Assembly (NCBI RefSeq): GCF_032884065.1
Contig: NC_088883.1
Span: 27,231,355 to 27,295,354 of the forward strand
Direction: 5' to 3'
Length of the DNA stretch: 64,000 nt
Source of the DNA: Artemia franciscana
Lineage: Eukaryota > Arthropoda > Branchiopoda > Anostraca > Artemiidae
The position numbers were made by a program, and so were the translations under genes. Of this stretch, positions 46,293-58,762 are shown piece after piece (positions within the stretch are counted from its first letter, which is position 1; every line of letters starts with the position of its first letter). The notes under the pieces were generated by a model. That model made no database searches, had not been told where the DNA came from, and saw nothing but the letters and a program-made list of their open reading frames with translations.

Positions 46293-46899
46293 GAAAACTA
46301 CAAGGGGCTTGTTGGCAGCAGGTGGGAGTCTTGTATCCTACATATTCTAAAAACACCATTTTATATGATTCTTATGGCAATAATACTTAAGTCACACATA
46401 TACAACAACCTTTCTACTTGCATAAGCTACAGACATAATTACTATTCATTTGCAAGAAAATTTTTATTTCGCTGTAGCCTAGAAGGATGCCAGATGACTT
46501 GTATTTCGTATTACAGCTGAAATTATATCCCATACGCAGGGAGCAAAATTTATGCTCCAAAGAGAGCAGAAAGAAGCTATAGTCGTATTTCTACGTTGAT
46601 GCACTAGATTCGTTGCTCCCCATACATCTTGGCTATGGAGATCACTATTAATGAAAGAAAAAATCGAAAGAAGAGGGAAGTATATTATTAAGATAGTGAT
46701 TTGTGAAATTACTAACTGATAAGCTCTAGTTTTTGAAATATCAATAAGTTGATTCTTAATGTAATTATTGTAATTAATGTAATTAATTACTACTGTAATG
46801 TAAATTAATTGTAATTTAATGTGATTTTAGTGCAATTTTAATGTAATTAAAGTAACAGAATAATAACTAGTGTAATTAGTGATTCTTAACGTAATTATT
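46293..46899. other. Unannotated intronic stretch
   Basis: TAATGTAATTA-type simple repetition at 46,755-46,885. Nothing else recognised. Confidence 0.4.
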
Positions 46900-47770
46900 G
46901 TGAGTAATGAGTACTTTAGGTCACAAAAGTTTAATAGCTTTATTTTGGATTTTTTGCATTTTTTAAAACATTACACAAAGTGTAGTTATCCATATAGAGA
47001 AATCATAGGGAATATACTGTTAAAAAATAGCAAAATGAAGCATTTTAAGAATTCTCATCGAAACTAAGTTCTTAACTCGACGAAGCGCACCCCTAGATTT
47101 TGACAATCTTGAAGCTATAGCTTCAGAGTGTGTCTTCTATGATAGATTTTCATTGATCATAAATCCCAAATATTTTGCTACCAAACACTTAACTCATTTG
47201 CAATTAGTTCCGACTTGAGTTCAATTTTAGAAGTCTGAGAAAATAAATGTAATTAGTTTTGATATAATTTAATTTCAGAAGTTTAAAATCTGCCCACTCA
47301 ATAAACTCACCCAATGCCTTTTTATTTTACCATAAAGTAGACTTACTGATTAGGCAGCAACAAGAAAAAAAAGTATCATATGCGAAAAGTATTACAACAG
47401 CTTCTGACAAATAATACTTAATTCTATCATAAAAATAAAAGGGACCTAGTATGGACCCTAGTATAGACTCTGCAGGCTATCCTATTAGTTACAGAAGTTG
47501 ATCACTCGTTTCCTACGACTTGCTTCTGGCCGTTTAAGTTCCGGCCGATTTAAACCATAAGATGCTCTTTCCAGTCACACCAATTTTATCCAGCTTAAGT
47601 GATAATTACTTATGGTCAATTGTGTCAAGGACATTCTTCAAATCTAGGAATAAAGCAGCTGGAATCAAACCCAATTGGAGCGCCTCATTGACCCAATCCA
47701 CAATTTTGATTGTAGACATTTTGGCTTATGGTTTACAAATCTCGAGATGAATAAGTATATCTCAATTCAT
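46900..47770 (-). mobile_element. Degraded Jockey/CR1-like LINE reverse transcriptase
   Basis: Broken minus-strand frames read VDWVNEALQLG, AALFLDLKNVLDTIDHK (motif A, FLDLKKAFDTVDH-like), KLDKIGVTG, then SILGP (the GSILGPLLF block), AYDTFFLV (degraded YADDT) and FIEWADFKLLKLN (W..N.L.LN block). Order and spacing are those of a non-LTR RT. Stops and frameshifts throughout. A third LINE family, different from the RTE-like copies. Confidence 0.7.
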
Positions 47771-48591
47771 CAAAGATACAACACAAGGTGAATCATATAT
47801 AACAAACGTAGCTTTAGTGAATTTTTTGTAAATCAGTTCTCAGTTGCCATCTGTATTTTCTGTACATCAGTTGCCATCAATTCTGTAGAATTTGACACCC
47901 TCATTAACTGTTTCCTATCCCTTGATTTGGAAGTAACAGTATATAAAACAAACAAAAGGGCATTCCTACCATAACTACAAGAAGGCATACCTACATAAAA
48001 AGAGTACTGCCTCTTATATGAAAAGTGATTGTCACTGTTGCTCACGATAGGGCATTGTAATTCTTTTATGTGGTATTCTAAGCCCCGATGATGCCATGGT
48101 GTTGTTTTTATTTCGACTCGACACAATTTTGATGATTTTCAGGGCATTTTTCGAAAACCCCGTATTTTTTTGCAATAAACTTTTATAAATAAGACATAAT
48201 AAAAGTTACAATCCCTGAATCAGCTTCAAATGGTGATTCTTCCCATTTTACAGTTTTTAATGTGTTTTTTTATAATTTTTTTTACTAAAGGCCACACTCC
48301 ATTCTTTACTAGGTTGCATTCGACCCTACAACCATGATGATAAAGATTTTAGAGAAGCATTATTGTCACCAAAAACCAAAATCTTCACTCTTGCAGATGT
48401 CATCTGAACCTAAATAGAGACACACAATAATCAGTGCAAGAACTTGAGAGAAAATGAAGGAATCTCCCTACCTCGTAAACATATAAGGGGGAAGAAGAAG
48501 GGTCCAGTTTACAAAATTCAGTAGCTTTGAAAGCATTCTTATACTACCTTTAAGATGTGGATTAGCATATACATCTCAGCAGAATACCAAA
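47771..48591. other. Unannotated intronic stretch
   Basis: A 97-residue minus frame (47,833-48,126) has no recognisable domain. Nothing supported. Confidence 0.35.
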
Positions 48592-48657
48592 CCGCATTGA
48601 AAACAATTTTCAATGCGGGTTTTCAACTACCGCGGTTTACCAAACCGCGGTAGTTGA
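48592..48657. repeat. Two consecutive perfect short hairpins
   Basis: CCGCATTGAAAA-CAA-TTTTCAATGCGG (48,592-48,618), then a 16-bp-arm hairpin with loop ACC (48,623-48,657, arms TCAACTACCGCGGTTT). The word TACCAAACCGC occurs in both. Confidence 0.93.
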
Positions 48658-50481
48658 GAGAATTTGCGAGTTTTTTGTTGTTTATTTCGGTGCTTACCGA
48701 AAATATTTTGTTTTTATCTTTGTAAATGGGTCTTCGAAATTGTTTATTACTTTTAATGTATGACAAACAAGAAAAAAATAAATAATTGAGTAATAAAATG
48801 AAATAGCCGTAAAACTGAGAGTAATGTGAGCTTGTGGACAGAAAGAATATTAAAAGGTTTAACTATTATTTTCCTCAGTGTTAAATTAATATCATTTGAC
48901 AACACTTTTCTAGGAAAATTGTGTATTTAGGTGATTTAAGTCAATCACTAAGCAGAGAATTTTTGTTCAATCTAAATGGCGATTGATCTTTAATTCATTC
49001 TGGCTTGGTTTTTCGTATGCTTGATTCATGGTTTCTTCTGCTTTATTACAGTTTAATTCAAAATTTTAGTTCTTTTTTTTTTGTTTTTAGTCACCTACCC
49101 CCTGCCACTTATACGTGGAATTGCCCAAGAAAAAAAAAGATTGTAATTACTAATTAGAATAAAAAAAACTTAGAATCAAAAAAATTATATAGACACCATG
49201 GTAGCTGTGTGTATGAAGAGTATCACTTGGGATTGCATGGTATTAACGGAATTACAATGGTTGCAGCAGTAGCTGCAATCTAGCAAATAATGAACCACGG
49301 CTCATAGCAACCGAGAATTAAAATGCGCATTTAAAAAATGTCTAGTGAGAAAAAAAAAATCACATTTGTAGCTGATCCAGGAATGGTAACTATTATCTCG
49401 ATTAGTCTCACTAGTAAAATGTTATTTCAAAATAAAATTTATAGGGATTTTGAAAAAGAACCTGAAACTTCAAAAATGGCGTCAGATTGAAATAAAAGTA
49501 CACCAATAGAGTCACCATGGCTAAAAAACCCTACAAAAGCAGCTTACAGTCCTGTGATTGAACAACAAGGAGACTCATTTTTTGCAATAATAGTACTGAT
49601 GTGTCTTTTTTTTATCCATTGCTAGCAGGACAATGGGAGGGATGCTTAAGTGTTCATTAATTGATAGACTGTAAAGCTAGAAAAACAAAAGTAAACAGTA
49701 TTTAAAACAACATACGAGATAAGTTTCCGATGATATATTATCTAAGCACCAAAAACCAAAAATATAGAGTCACAGGAGTCAAACTTTTATTTCTCCTAGA
49801 ATGTATTGATGACTGCTCTAGCTTGTATAGAGCTACCGTTAATGCCATCTATTTTATTTATTAGTTTTCAAAGTATACCAGGGTGAGTGAACCAGTACCC
49901 CTAGCTTAGATCCCTCTGTGTCTCAAACTTAGGAAGTTGCTACTCCAAGTATATACCCAAAGGAGCAGCGAACCTGGTATTAACTAGAGACCAATTATAT
50001 TGGCAAAAAAATCCAAATGATTTGTGTTGAAACAGATTCTGTTTCAGCATAAATTCTTAATGAGATTTTTGAATTTAATCTTATAGCACTACTATCGTCA
50101 TTGGCAGCACTTCTTCATTATTGGCAGCACTCTATCGTCATTATCGTCATTATTATCGTCATTATTTGGCAGCACTACTATCGTCTTCAATTGTATGCCT
50201 AGTTTTAATGAGAATCAATGAAAAAAAAAAATTGTCCCAAACTGTATTAAGTCATTTTTAATAACGTTAAGCACGCATATTGATCACGCAGCCCAAAGTT
50301 TACTTTCGCTGAGTCATAATTCTTACGTGTTGAAATTTCCAGATGAATAAACATATCGAAGTTAGGATAATAGCTACCGTTACGATTAAATTTAACCCAA
50401 ATATATAACAAGACATAGCGGACCACGTTCACTGGAAACCGTTTCAGTTTAATTCCAAAGAATCAGCGATGAATGACTTAC
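48658..50481. other. Intron C-D, exon C side, nothing certain
   Basis: Contains a degraded dispersed repeat (GGTAACTATTATCTCGATTAG near 49,386 parallels 26,720) and TATCGTCATTA / GGCAGCACT simple repetition at 50,090-50,185. Confidence 0.4.
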
Positions 50482-50560
50482 CCATTGTGGTCTATTAATT
50501 GAATTCTTTTGGATCCTCCATTGTGTGCGTAACATTCGCTAACGACGATGTCGAAGCCGT
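50482..50560 (-). CDS. ZP-domain gene exon C
   Basis: A 79-bp exon between TTATTTTTAG and GGGTAAGT. With the leading base from exon B it reads DGFDIVVSECYAHNGG then SKRIQLIDHNG, the conserved middle of the ZP-C subdomain (one cysteine). The two trailing bases join A of exon D to make the glycine before CPVDD. Too short to be found by frame length, and identified by motif and splice phase. Confidence 0.92.
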
Positions 50561-51552
50561 CTAAAAATAAATTATTCATTATCTTTCTTAATGAGGCACC
50601 TTGATTTTTATTTGTTTTCTTCAATTATTTTTATAAAGAAAAGGTTTCGTTTATTCTATTTTATTAAATTGGTTTTGTTCTAATTTGATTTGCTACTTCG
50701 AGCTCTGGTATTCTTGATATATTTCTTTCATACATTCTGGCTAAATTCAGAACCAATTTAACCTATTTGTAGACAAATCTATTTTGTTTGACGCAATTTG
50801 TCTCAACTTGAAAACAATGACGAACTGGTTACCAATGGACAAGTCCATTGTCCAACAAGTCCAACAAGTCCAAGTTGCCTTCCAAAAGACAAGTGGAGCT
50901 TCAAAATAAAGTCAATCTTCTTTTTCCAATAAAAATACAAAATAGGATTTCAATGAAAAGACATAAAAAGGGTATTTTTTAAAAAATTGGGGGGAGTTAC
51001 CACTGCTTATCTCTTACATGTGGAAAAAGCACCACCTTCTTAGTCGTTTTGGTGCCATGTTGCCTTATCTTGCTGATTTATTACCCAAGTTTCTTATTTT
51101 TGAATTTGGCAATGCTGCCGCTAAAAACTACGCAGCTCCATTTGTAGGTTTTTTCATTAAAATTTGGATTCTAATTTTTCTTAATTTACACTTGTGTAGT
51201 TGTGTAAGTATCCACGTGCCAAATTCAAACAATCAGAATTTATCTTTGCTGTCATTACTACTTTAAGGAATGGGGTTGTTCTTGAACCCAAATATGACTT
51301 ACGTCCATCATAAAAACAAATCAATTATTTTTTCTCTACTATGGGCGATATAAATTTTCAATGAAAAAATCGCTTCCCTGAAGTTTATAATACTGATGAT
51401 AAATCAGTCCAATAAAACGGCGAATTATGGTCAACAATAAATTAATCCAAACAAGAATGTTTTGAATAAGCTTGCTTTAAAATATTCAAGAAATGTGTAA
51501 CAATACAAAATAATGTTTTTGTGTCTCAGAATTAGTTTCTCATTAAGTGAAT
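50561..51552. other. Intron B-C, first part, nothing recognised
   Basis: Short repeats of CAACAAGTCC at 50,845-50,870. The 82-residue frame at 51,018-51,266 has no recognisable domain. Confidence 0.4.
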
Positions 51553-51700
51553 AAGACGACAATAGACCCTTAGTGTCTCTACCAGCGGAGTAGATTTCCG
51601 TTTTGTGGCCCTTCAGCCACAAAGTGCAATGGGGGGCTGGGGGCCAACCATCCTATGCTTTCGCATACCCTTCCTGCTTACCTTCCCCAGATTTCTCCGG
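51553..51700 (-). mobile_element. SINE copy lacking the tRNA head
   Basis: GGAGAAATCTGGGGAAGGTA, GGTTGGCCCCCAGCCCCCC and GGCTGAAGGGCCACAAAACG on the minus strand match the body and 3' part of the SINE at 46 kb. The head with A and B boxes is absent, so it is 5'-truncated. Confidence 0.8.
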
Positions 51701-52159
51701 GTTCTTAGAATAGTATTTGACTGGAAATGCACCATCTTTAATTCAGGAATTTTTATGCGTCATGGTTTAAGAGATAAAAACAAGAAATCAAATACATGGT
51801 CTATGTAAAGCTTCAGAGTCTGAATCAAAAGTAGCTTCATAAAAGCAAATATAAAGTATAAAAAGCAAACCCCTGAGTATAAAAGAGAAGCAACCCATGA
51901 AAAAGCAAAGAAGAGACGGGTATGGAAGATATAACATTTATAGACTAATTTGAAGAAGCATTTTGAAAGTAAATTACTAATCCCTGCTGAGAAGGATTTT
52001 TTCATAGTTTGACATACCGTAAGTCAAAAAATGTGCTATTTATTATTACTAAATTTGAAATATATTGAGTTTTTTTTTTATAGTCATACTAAAAAGTTAA
52101 GGGTCAAATAGCACATTCGTCAGAATGTGCTGCTACAAAGTTGTTATTAGGGCCATTGG
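51701..52159. other. Intron B-C segment, nothing recognised
   Basis: No supported feature. Confidence 0.35.
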
Positions 52160-52290
52160 CTTGAATTCAAATCAAATAAATCAAATAATAATAGTAATAA
52201 AGTATAATAAATAATATTATAATATTATAATAATAATATAATAGTAATAATAGTAATAATAAATAATAATAATAATAAATAAATCAAAGT
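52160..52290. repeat. AAT-rich microsatellite
   Basis: Imperfect (AAT)n/(TAATAG)n run, densest at 52,195-52,285. Confidence 0.85.
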
Positions 52291-53324
52291 TTTACAGATC
52301 ACAGACTTACTGACAACTAATCTCAGCTTCGGATTGATTTCTTAGTATTTTTTTTTTTAGTTTCTTTAAAACAAACAAATGACTAATAAATGCAAGTTTG
52401 TTTTTTATTTATTTGCTCTGCAAAGGGGGGGGGACTTTTCAGGGGTTTTATCCACCTACTTTTTTCACCCTTTTTCTTTCTTTTAGTGTTTTTATTTCTA
52501 TAGTGCTAGTTGTGGAATAAAAAACTGATACATTCCAGCATTCATTTATATTGTTCTATTTCAAGCGTTGGCGTCAAAGAAATCTAGAAACTGTCTCAGA
52601 GGTCTGTACAAACTTCTAAATTTAAAGTAAATCCCCTAATATTAACTTAGTAAAGATTGAGGTGTTTTTAGCTTTTAATTGTCAAAAGTTTTAAGGTATA
52701 TACATTAGTTTGAAATCAAATAGCATCCCACTGTAATAAACAACAAAAAATTTGGTGCAGGGACGTGCGCTGGAGAGCACCCCCCACGAATTTGAAAATT
52801 TCTCTAAAAGTTATAGGCACTTCTTATTCAAATCATTTAGTGTGCTTTATCCTCCTCCCCCAAAGAAATTTCTGTATAATTTCCCGATTCATTTTGCCTT
52901 AAAGGAATTTACCAATCGATATTTCTTGATTGTAATTAACCAGGATGGCGTTGGGACAAAGTAAAAAGCTGACTTGAACACGGTAATTATTTGTGCAAAT
53001 GTGCTTTGAAGGCCAGGAAATAGTAGCAAAATAAAAACTTGAAAAAATACTTTTAGCGATAGATGAATAAGGAAAAGCAAACATTTTTTTCCGGGAAATT
53101 TTTTTTTCTTAGTAAGCCAGGATAAGACAAGGAAAACAAAATAATCAAATTCCATATATAGGAATTGTTTGTTCTAAGACTATCGGAAGGCAGTGAGTTA
53201 CCAAAAAGAGAAAAATTAGATCTGAAAAATCAACCGTAAACAAAGATAAAAACTAAAAAGAAAAATTCAACGTCCTTTTGCAAAGAAAAAATATGACTTC
53301 CGCGTATTAAGTTCATCGACTTAC
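52291..53324. other. Intron B-C remainder
   Basis: A run of G (near 52,425) and A/T-rich DNA. Minus-strand frames at 52,889-53,155 show no domain. Confidence 0.35.
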
Positions 53325-53479
53325 CGTACTGGGATCGCATGTACACCATAAGGGTTAAAGGGTCACCAACACGAACTGGGCCACTCACGCGAGCACCTGT
53401 AGTACCATAGCCTTGACGTATTTCCATGTGACACTCAGGAGGGGCCAAGGTGAATACCACGGGGTTTCCCGTGGCGACT
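53325..53479 (-). CDS. ZP-domain gene exon B
   Basis: Acceptor GTTTGTTTTCAG ends at 53,480 and the donor TACG|GTAAGT at 53,325. The frame reads VATGNPVVFTLAPPECHMEI, RQGYGTTGARVSGPVRVGD, PLTLMVYMRSQY, the signature of arthropod cuticular ZP proteins at the junction of the two ZP subdomains, with a single cysteine. The frame continues past both splice sites, but the flanking residues do not resemble any ZP protein. Confidence 0.94.
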
Positions 53480-53725
53480 CTGAAAACAAACGTTAGTGTC
53501 ATCGTTTTGACATTTGCGCTGTCGAAATTAGAATACAATTTTCTTCATGAAACTTATTAGAGAGAAAAGAAGATTGACGGTACTTAAACCAAAAAATAAT
53601 ACTTTTTTATCCTTTGGAGATGTCTTATTGTAAAATTAATTTCTCAAATTATAATAAACCGAGTATTTTGAAGAAAGAATTTGATTATTGCGTTATCTTT
53701 GGAAAATTATTTATTTGGAAAAAAT

Positions 53726-53761
53726 TATTGTTGCGTTGCGCAAACTTGCAACGCAACAATA
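53726..53761. repeat. Perfect short hairpin
   Basis: 14-bp arms TATTGTTGCGTTGC / GCAACGCAACAATA separated by 8 bases. Confidence 0.9.
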
Positions 53762-53865
53762 CAAGAAAAGAGAAAAAAAACATGCCCAGAAAAAGAGTAG
53801 TACTGGAATGGAAAGGATCATCTCACTTACCATAATAAGTAATACAAAGTAGGACAACTTCTTTT

Positions 53866-54440
53866 CGAACAGTTCGTGGTAACCAACTGTAAGTAAGGAG
53901 TGACCCGTTTCAATAGCAACCTAAGCAGTAAAAAACCGCATTTTGATCCCAAGAAATACATCAGAATAATTAGATTCATCACATTTAGTCTTACCCATCA
54001 AAAGTTACGAGCCTGAGTTAATTTGCCTTTTTTTCGAAAAAGGGGAAACACACCCTAAAAGTCATAGAATCTTAATGACAATCACACCATCTGATTCAGC
54101 TAATCAGGAAACCGTAGTGTAGAGGTTTCAAGCTCCTATCTAAAAAAAGTGCAGCTTTGTATTTTTTTTGCCAGAAGAAAGATCACGGATGTGTGTTCAT
54201 TTGGCTTTTTGTTGTTTTTTCCCCAGGGTGATCGTATCGACCTAGTGATCCTGGAATATCACGTGAGGGCTCTTTCGAATGGAAATTAAAAGTACTTGTG
54301 TCATTTTTAAGTGGCCCAAAAATCGGAGGGCAACTAATCCCCCTCCCACGCTGATTTTTTCCCCAAACTTTCGGGATTAAAATTCTAAGATAGGCACTTT
54401 GTTCATTACAGTCAGAAAATCTAATAGCTATGTCTTTGAT
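53866..54440 (+). mobile_element. Dispersed palindromic repeat family, 575-bp copy
   Basis: Opens CAGTTCGTGGTAACCAACTG then AGTAAGGAGTGACCCG and follows, in reverse orientation, the right 1 kb of the copy at 23.7-25.4 kb (TCTTAATGACAATCACACCAT, GATCGTATCGACC, GTCAGAAAATC-like blocks). It abuts the RTE copy at 54,441 and probably truncated its 3' end. Confidence 0.75.
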
Positions 54441-54971
54441 CCATTCCATTTAAAGCCATCCTCTTTACACCCTCCCAAGAAGTACTAGTTTCCCTTAAAT
54501 CCTTTCTTATGACCCCTACCCGCTAAATTCGCGTACATCCTGCTTTTCGTCTGGACTTCAATGGTTAGCCGAAAAGGACAATCTTTGGCAATCTGTCATG
54601 CTTCATTCGCAGAATATGTCCCAGAAATTTCAACCTTTCTCTTATTATAGCCCTAGAAAGCAGGATAGAACTATATTCCGTACAGCCTGCTGTTTGAAAC
54701 ACGGTAAGTCAGATGGGCACCCAAAAGAATCTGTAGACAGTTCCTCTGGAAATTATCGAATTAACCATCCTCTGTATTTCGGAGCGGCTGAGTTCCAGAA
54801 CCATGCTTAACCACTGTCATTAATGTAGCTTCCAATGTTCTAATCATGGATTGCAGTTTTATCTTAATATTCGTCCAAACTTTTTTCAACTGCAAAAAAC
54901 ACCTTGTGCCTTGTCTATTCTACTTTTAGCATCTTCACAACATCCGCAGTCTCTAGGAATAATAGTATCTG

Positions 54972-55022
54972 TGTAAGTGTAAGTATGTATGTATGCAGGT
55001 ATGTATGTATGTATCTATGTAA
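54972..55022. repeat. GTAT microsatellite inside the LINE copy
   Basis: GTAAGTATGTATGTATG ... GTATGTATGTATGTATC, absent from the related copy at 15.8 kb. Confidence 0.85.
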
Positions 55023-55424
55023 TCTGTCTATTTGATTGATCATCTCGTTACCCAACATCACTTTTTCAACTTCACTTATTCTCAGTTTAAAAGACTTAGT
55101 CTTTTTAATGTTAATTTTTAAGCAAGCCTATTCTTGCGCCCTGACCTCTCCAAACCTCGAAAACCTCATTCACTTTGCTAACATTTTCACCTAAGACTCT
55201 CAGATCATCAGCATAACCAAAGTCTAGGAAAGTTCCATTTTTCTATAGCCTTTGCCATGTTCTTTAGCAAAGAGTTCATCATGATGCATGTAAATGGGGA
55301 TAGAATAAATCCCTGATTATTTCCTAATTAAATACGAAAGCAACAACTAACCTTATTTCCTGCCTTAACCGGAGCAATGTCATCGTTGCACATAGTACTA
55401 ATCACTTTAATATAATGAAAAGGG

Positions 55425-55987
55425 AAATCACCAATGCAACAGCACAAACACATTAAAAAAAAAAGAAAAAAAAAGAAGACAGAAGGAGAAAAGGAAGACT
55501 GTTTTCCTACATTAGTGATTTAGATAGACCAGCACTTGAATGAGGCCTTAACCCTACTCATCCATACAATCACATAGGTCAAATAGCGTAGCCATGCACA
55601 ATCAACCATAAAGAATAATCCGTGGACAGGCAGTCGTGTCGTCAATAAGTATAAGTCGTCATTTACCAAACTATAAAAACGGTAAAGACAAATAATTCAG
55701 AGGCAACAACTCAACACAAGGGTTCATCAGGAGAATACACACTTGCCTATAAGTTGTCGGCACTTTAAATTCTCTACCCAGGCAAGTGGCGTGCCTACCA
55801 TAAATTACTTATGGTATCCCCATGTTAGGTATCACCCGCAAAATATATGCCTATGAAAAAAACAAGGAAATGTAGAACAACCAAGTATTATCAAAACAAG
55901 CTTATCCTACCTTAGTTCTGGCTCTCATGTATTTAAGTTACCAATTTATAGGTTACCAATATATTATGTTATATCATAAGCTATGGT
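55425..55987. mobile_element. Insertion of unknown family in the LINE copy
   Basis: About 560 bp interrupt RT sequence. On the minus strand it ends with a pyrimidine-rich run then TTCCCTTTTCATTAT. No termini or frames recognised. It could be a SINE-like or LINE 3' fragment, and similarity to the other repeats in this window was not seen. Confidence 0.5.
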
Positions 55988-56015
55988 ATAACAGATATTT
56001 ATCTGTTATACCATA
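55982..56015. repeat. Perfect hairpin at the insertion junction
   Basis: 16-bp arms TATGGTATAACAGATA / TATCTGTTATACCATA with a 2-base loop. The right arm is LINE sequence (GGTATACCATA region), and the left arm is its inverted copy. Confidence 0.92.
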
Positions 56016-56331
56016 CAAAGATAGGATCTCCCCTAAAGCTCTTCTTTTGGCTAAATCAAATGATTGCTTATAATCTACAAAGCTACAGACTACAGGGGTT
56101 TGATAGCTCAGGCTTTTCTCAATTATTAATACAAGAGTGGAAATTTGTCCGGCATATCCTTTTCCTAAGACCACACTGTTATTTCCTTAAAGCGGTGTCA
56201 ACAACATGTATAAGTATGAGGAGTATCATCATACTAAGTAATTTGCATCCTATAGGAACCAAGTTAATGCCTTTTTAATTGCCATAATTTCTAGGGCGTC
56301 GTATATATGTCTGAAATTTTTGACCATACAT

Positions 56332-57163
56332 CAGTGATTCCCAACGTGGGGCACGGGCCCCACTGGTGGGCTTGGTAGTATTTTGGTGAGTCAGGAGGAG
56401 GTCGTGCAACCTTCAACTGACTATACTCTAGGGCTTTAATAAAACAAATACAGAAGAGAGAAGAATGAGGACTTCTTTTCCCAAGACAGTGAATGAACAA
56501 AACCTATTTGAATATTCCGACCCTCTATATAAGGGCCGTTATCAGCAACGAAAATAATAAACAATAACACACAATAAAAGTTATTGGTTAAAACCCGTTT
56601 TTTAAAACAGATTAAAAAGTCTATTTTTTAATCTATTGGCTATAGGCTATTTTAGAAATGGATTTTAACCAATAACTTTTATTGTAAGTATGTTATTGTT
56701 TATTATTTTCTTTGCTGAAGACAGCCCTTAGATATAGGGCCAAAATATTCAAATAGGTTTTATTCATTCACTGTCTTGGGAAAAAAGTCCTCATTATTCT
56801 CTCTTCTGTATTTGTATTATGGAAAGGCAGTGTGGTCTTCGTCATTATTTGCTTTAATAAAAAATAAATGCCCTGTGAATGACGTCACATTTATATGCAT
56901 TTAAAGAGCAGAAAAGATTCATGATAGTATTGCATTGACGTCACGCATTGTATAAAAGGTGTTGCACAGGCAAAAATTTTCATTAGTAATAAACCTGCCC
57001 AAATGAGGACTTGAAAAAGGAGACAGCGTTAATAGCCTTTTTAGATTCCTTCAGGTGAATACGTGTAAATTTTTGAGTAACGAAACTATTATGTCATGAG
57101 GGGGTATCAGGAATTCAGAAATGCCTTGTTGGGGCATGGCCTAAAATCGGCTGGGAACCACTG
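56332..57163. mobile_element. hAT-like non-autonomous element with internal foldback
   Basis: Termini CAGTGATTCCCAACGTGGGG and (inverted) CAGTGGTTCCCAGCCG are typical of hAT elements. Flanks CCATACAT / CACTAGAT match at 5 of 8. Inside, 56,438-56,612 and 56,640-56,823 are inverted copies (for example AAATACAGAAGAGAGAA, AAGACAGTGAATGAA, AATAAAAGTTATTGGTTAAA). No transposase. Confidence 0.85.
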
Positions 57164-57167
57164 CACT

Positions 57168-57560
57168 AGATGGTCGGCCAAAAGGACAATCTTTGGTAAT
57201 CTGTCATCCTTCATCCTTTGAATGTGTCCTAGCCATCTCCACATTTTTCTTATTAAAACTCTAGAAATCAGGACAGAACCACATTTTTCGTACAGCTTAC
57301 TGTTTAAAATACAGTCAGTCGGACATGTACCCGAAATAATCCTTAGAGAATTCCTCAAGAAAACATCTAACAAATTCTACACCGTCTTTCAAAGTGCCCA
57401 TGTTTCAGAATTATACTTGAGTACTGCCGTCACTGCAGCTTCCAAAGTTTTTTTTTAATTTTGGAAAAAACCTTCCTGATTTTGGCTATTCTATTTTTAA
57501 CATTTTCCCTACCTTCAACATCCTTCGTAATAATACTGCTCTAGTAAGTGAAGAGCCTAA
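57168..57560 (-). mobile_element. RTE-like LINE fragment, post-RT domain
   Basis: Matches 15,388-15,760 of the young copy: LDVFLRNSLRIISGT, NSKLYEKCGS, LGHIQRMKDDRLPKIVLL remnants. The 88-residue minus frame at 57,107-57,373 is part of this dead copy. Because it covers a more 3' LINE segment than the copy to its left, it is a separate insertion. Confidence 0.82.
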
Positions 57561-58762
57561 AAAGCCAGTAGTAAATACATACTCCGCAATTAGTCAATTC
57601 TGGATCGCTTTTTCACCACTGATTCTGTTTTTCAGCTTAAGAATTTAGACACAACTTCTTAAGATCAACTAAAACCATCACGAAGAGAAAAAACTGATTG
57701 TTTTTGGTAACAGTTTTTTCAAAATTAAAAATCAGATCAACAAATTCGCAAATAATTGCCAAATCAAGACACGACTTTGTCATTCTTGTCATACTTTTGG
57801 TAAATGGTAAGCGTCCTTAACTCCAATCCAAATACTAATATGACAACAACCACATGATGCTGTACGGGTACCTGAGGGGTATCTGAAGAGACAGGAACGG
57901 ACCCATCACATGATACTATTTGTTTTTTTTTTATGACTGAAGCTCAAAGGAAAGCGTGCATGTCTCATTTTAGATATTAAATATAGTCTGAAAATTTCAT
58001 TAAAATGTGAATTATTTTATAAATAGTTTGGTAAGTTTTGTCACACGGCTGGGGGATCGACTTTTCACTTTCAGGAGCAGCCTTTTATAGGATGGAGGAG
58101 TTTAGAATCTTGTGTTTGGGAAAGGTGGTCAGCTATTTTTTCTCTGTTCCTCACAAAATAGTAAAATCTCAATTTTTTTCTTTTTATGAATGTAATCCGA
58201 TAGGCTTTGTAGCTTCAATTCATGCGACTCTATGAGATTTTGCAAAATTGTATTAGGCAAAGGGTGCCTTCCACCTAAAATTAATTATAATATTTGTTTT
58301 TTATATAATAAAATATAATTAATTGTAGTTACAATTAATTGTAATGAATTATTATTTTTCATGATTACAATTAATTCTAATAAACCATAATAAAAGATTG
58401 TTATTTGTAATCGTTTTCATCCTAAAATGGTTCGAAACTACAAATTCATGACATTATATGCTCAAACTAAGCAAAATTGGCTGACATGCTAGATTTTCTG
58501 GACAACTAGTGAAAGCCTTGACCAAAATTTTAATATCTGTTAGCTTTAGAACACAAACAACGATAACAAATTAAATATAAGTCCTCTGGAGCGTACCCAA
58601 AGCTTAAAAAAAGCGTGAAGGCATACCTAGCGAAAGGGAATAAATAGCGATAAACAAATAACCACATTATTACCAAATCTACCATGATGTGTTAAAGTTT
58701 CCCAAGTTGAAGAATTATATATTTATTAGTATATGTAAAAAGGATACAATAAAAATACTTAC
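57561..58762. other. Intron A-B segment, nothing recognised
   Basis: Palindrome-rich A/T at 58,280-58,390 (TAATTGTAGTTACAATTA). No gene supported. Confidence 0.4.

Larger units (their letters stand above)
54441..56300 (-). mobile_element. Degraded RTE-like LINE copy, interrupted
   Basis: Nucleotide similarity to 15,280-16,530 of the young copy. 54,441-55,424 covers post-RT to the palm, and 55,988-56,300 covers motif A and upstream (remnants GYAGQISTLVLIIEKSL, SFVDYKQSFDLAK). Many frameshifts. A (GTAT)n expansion at 54,972-55,022 and a 560-bp insertion at 55,425-55,987 break it. The last 70 bp of the 3' end are missing. Confidence 0.8.
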
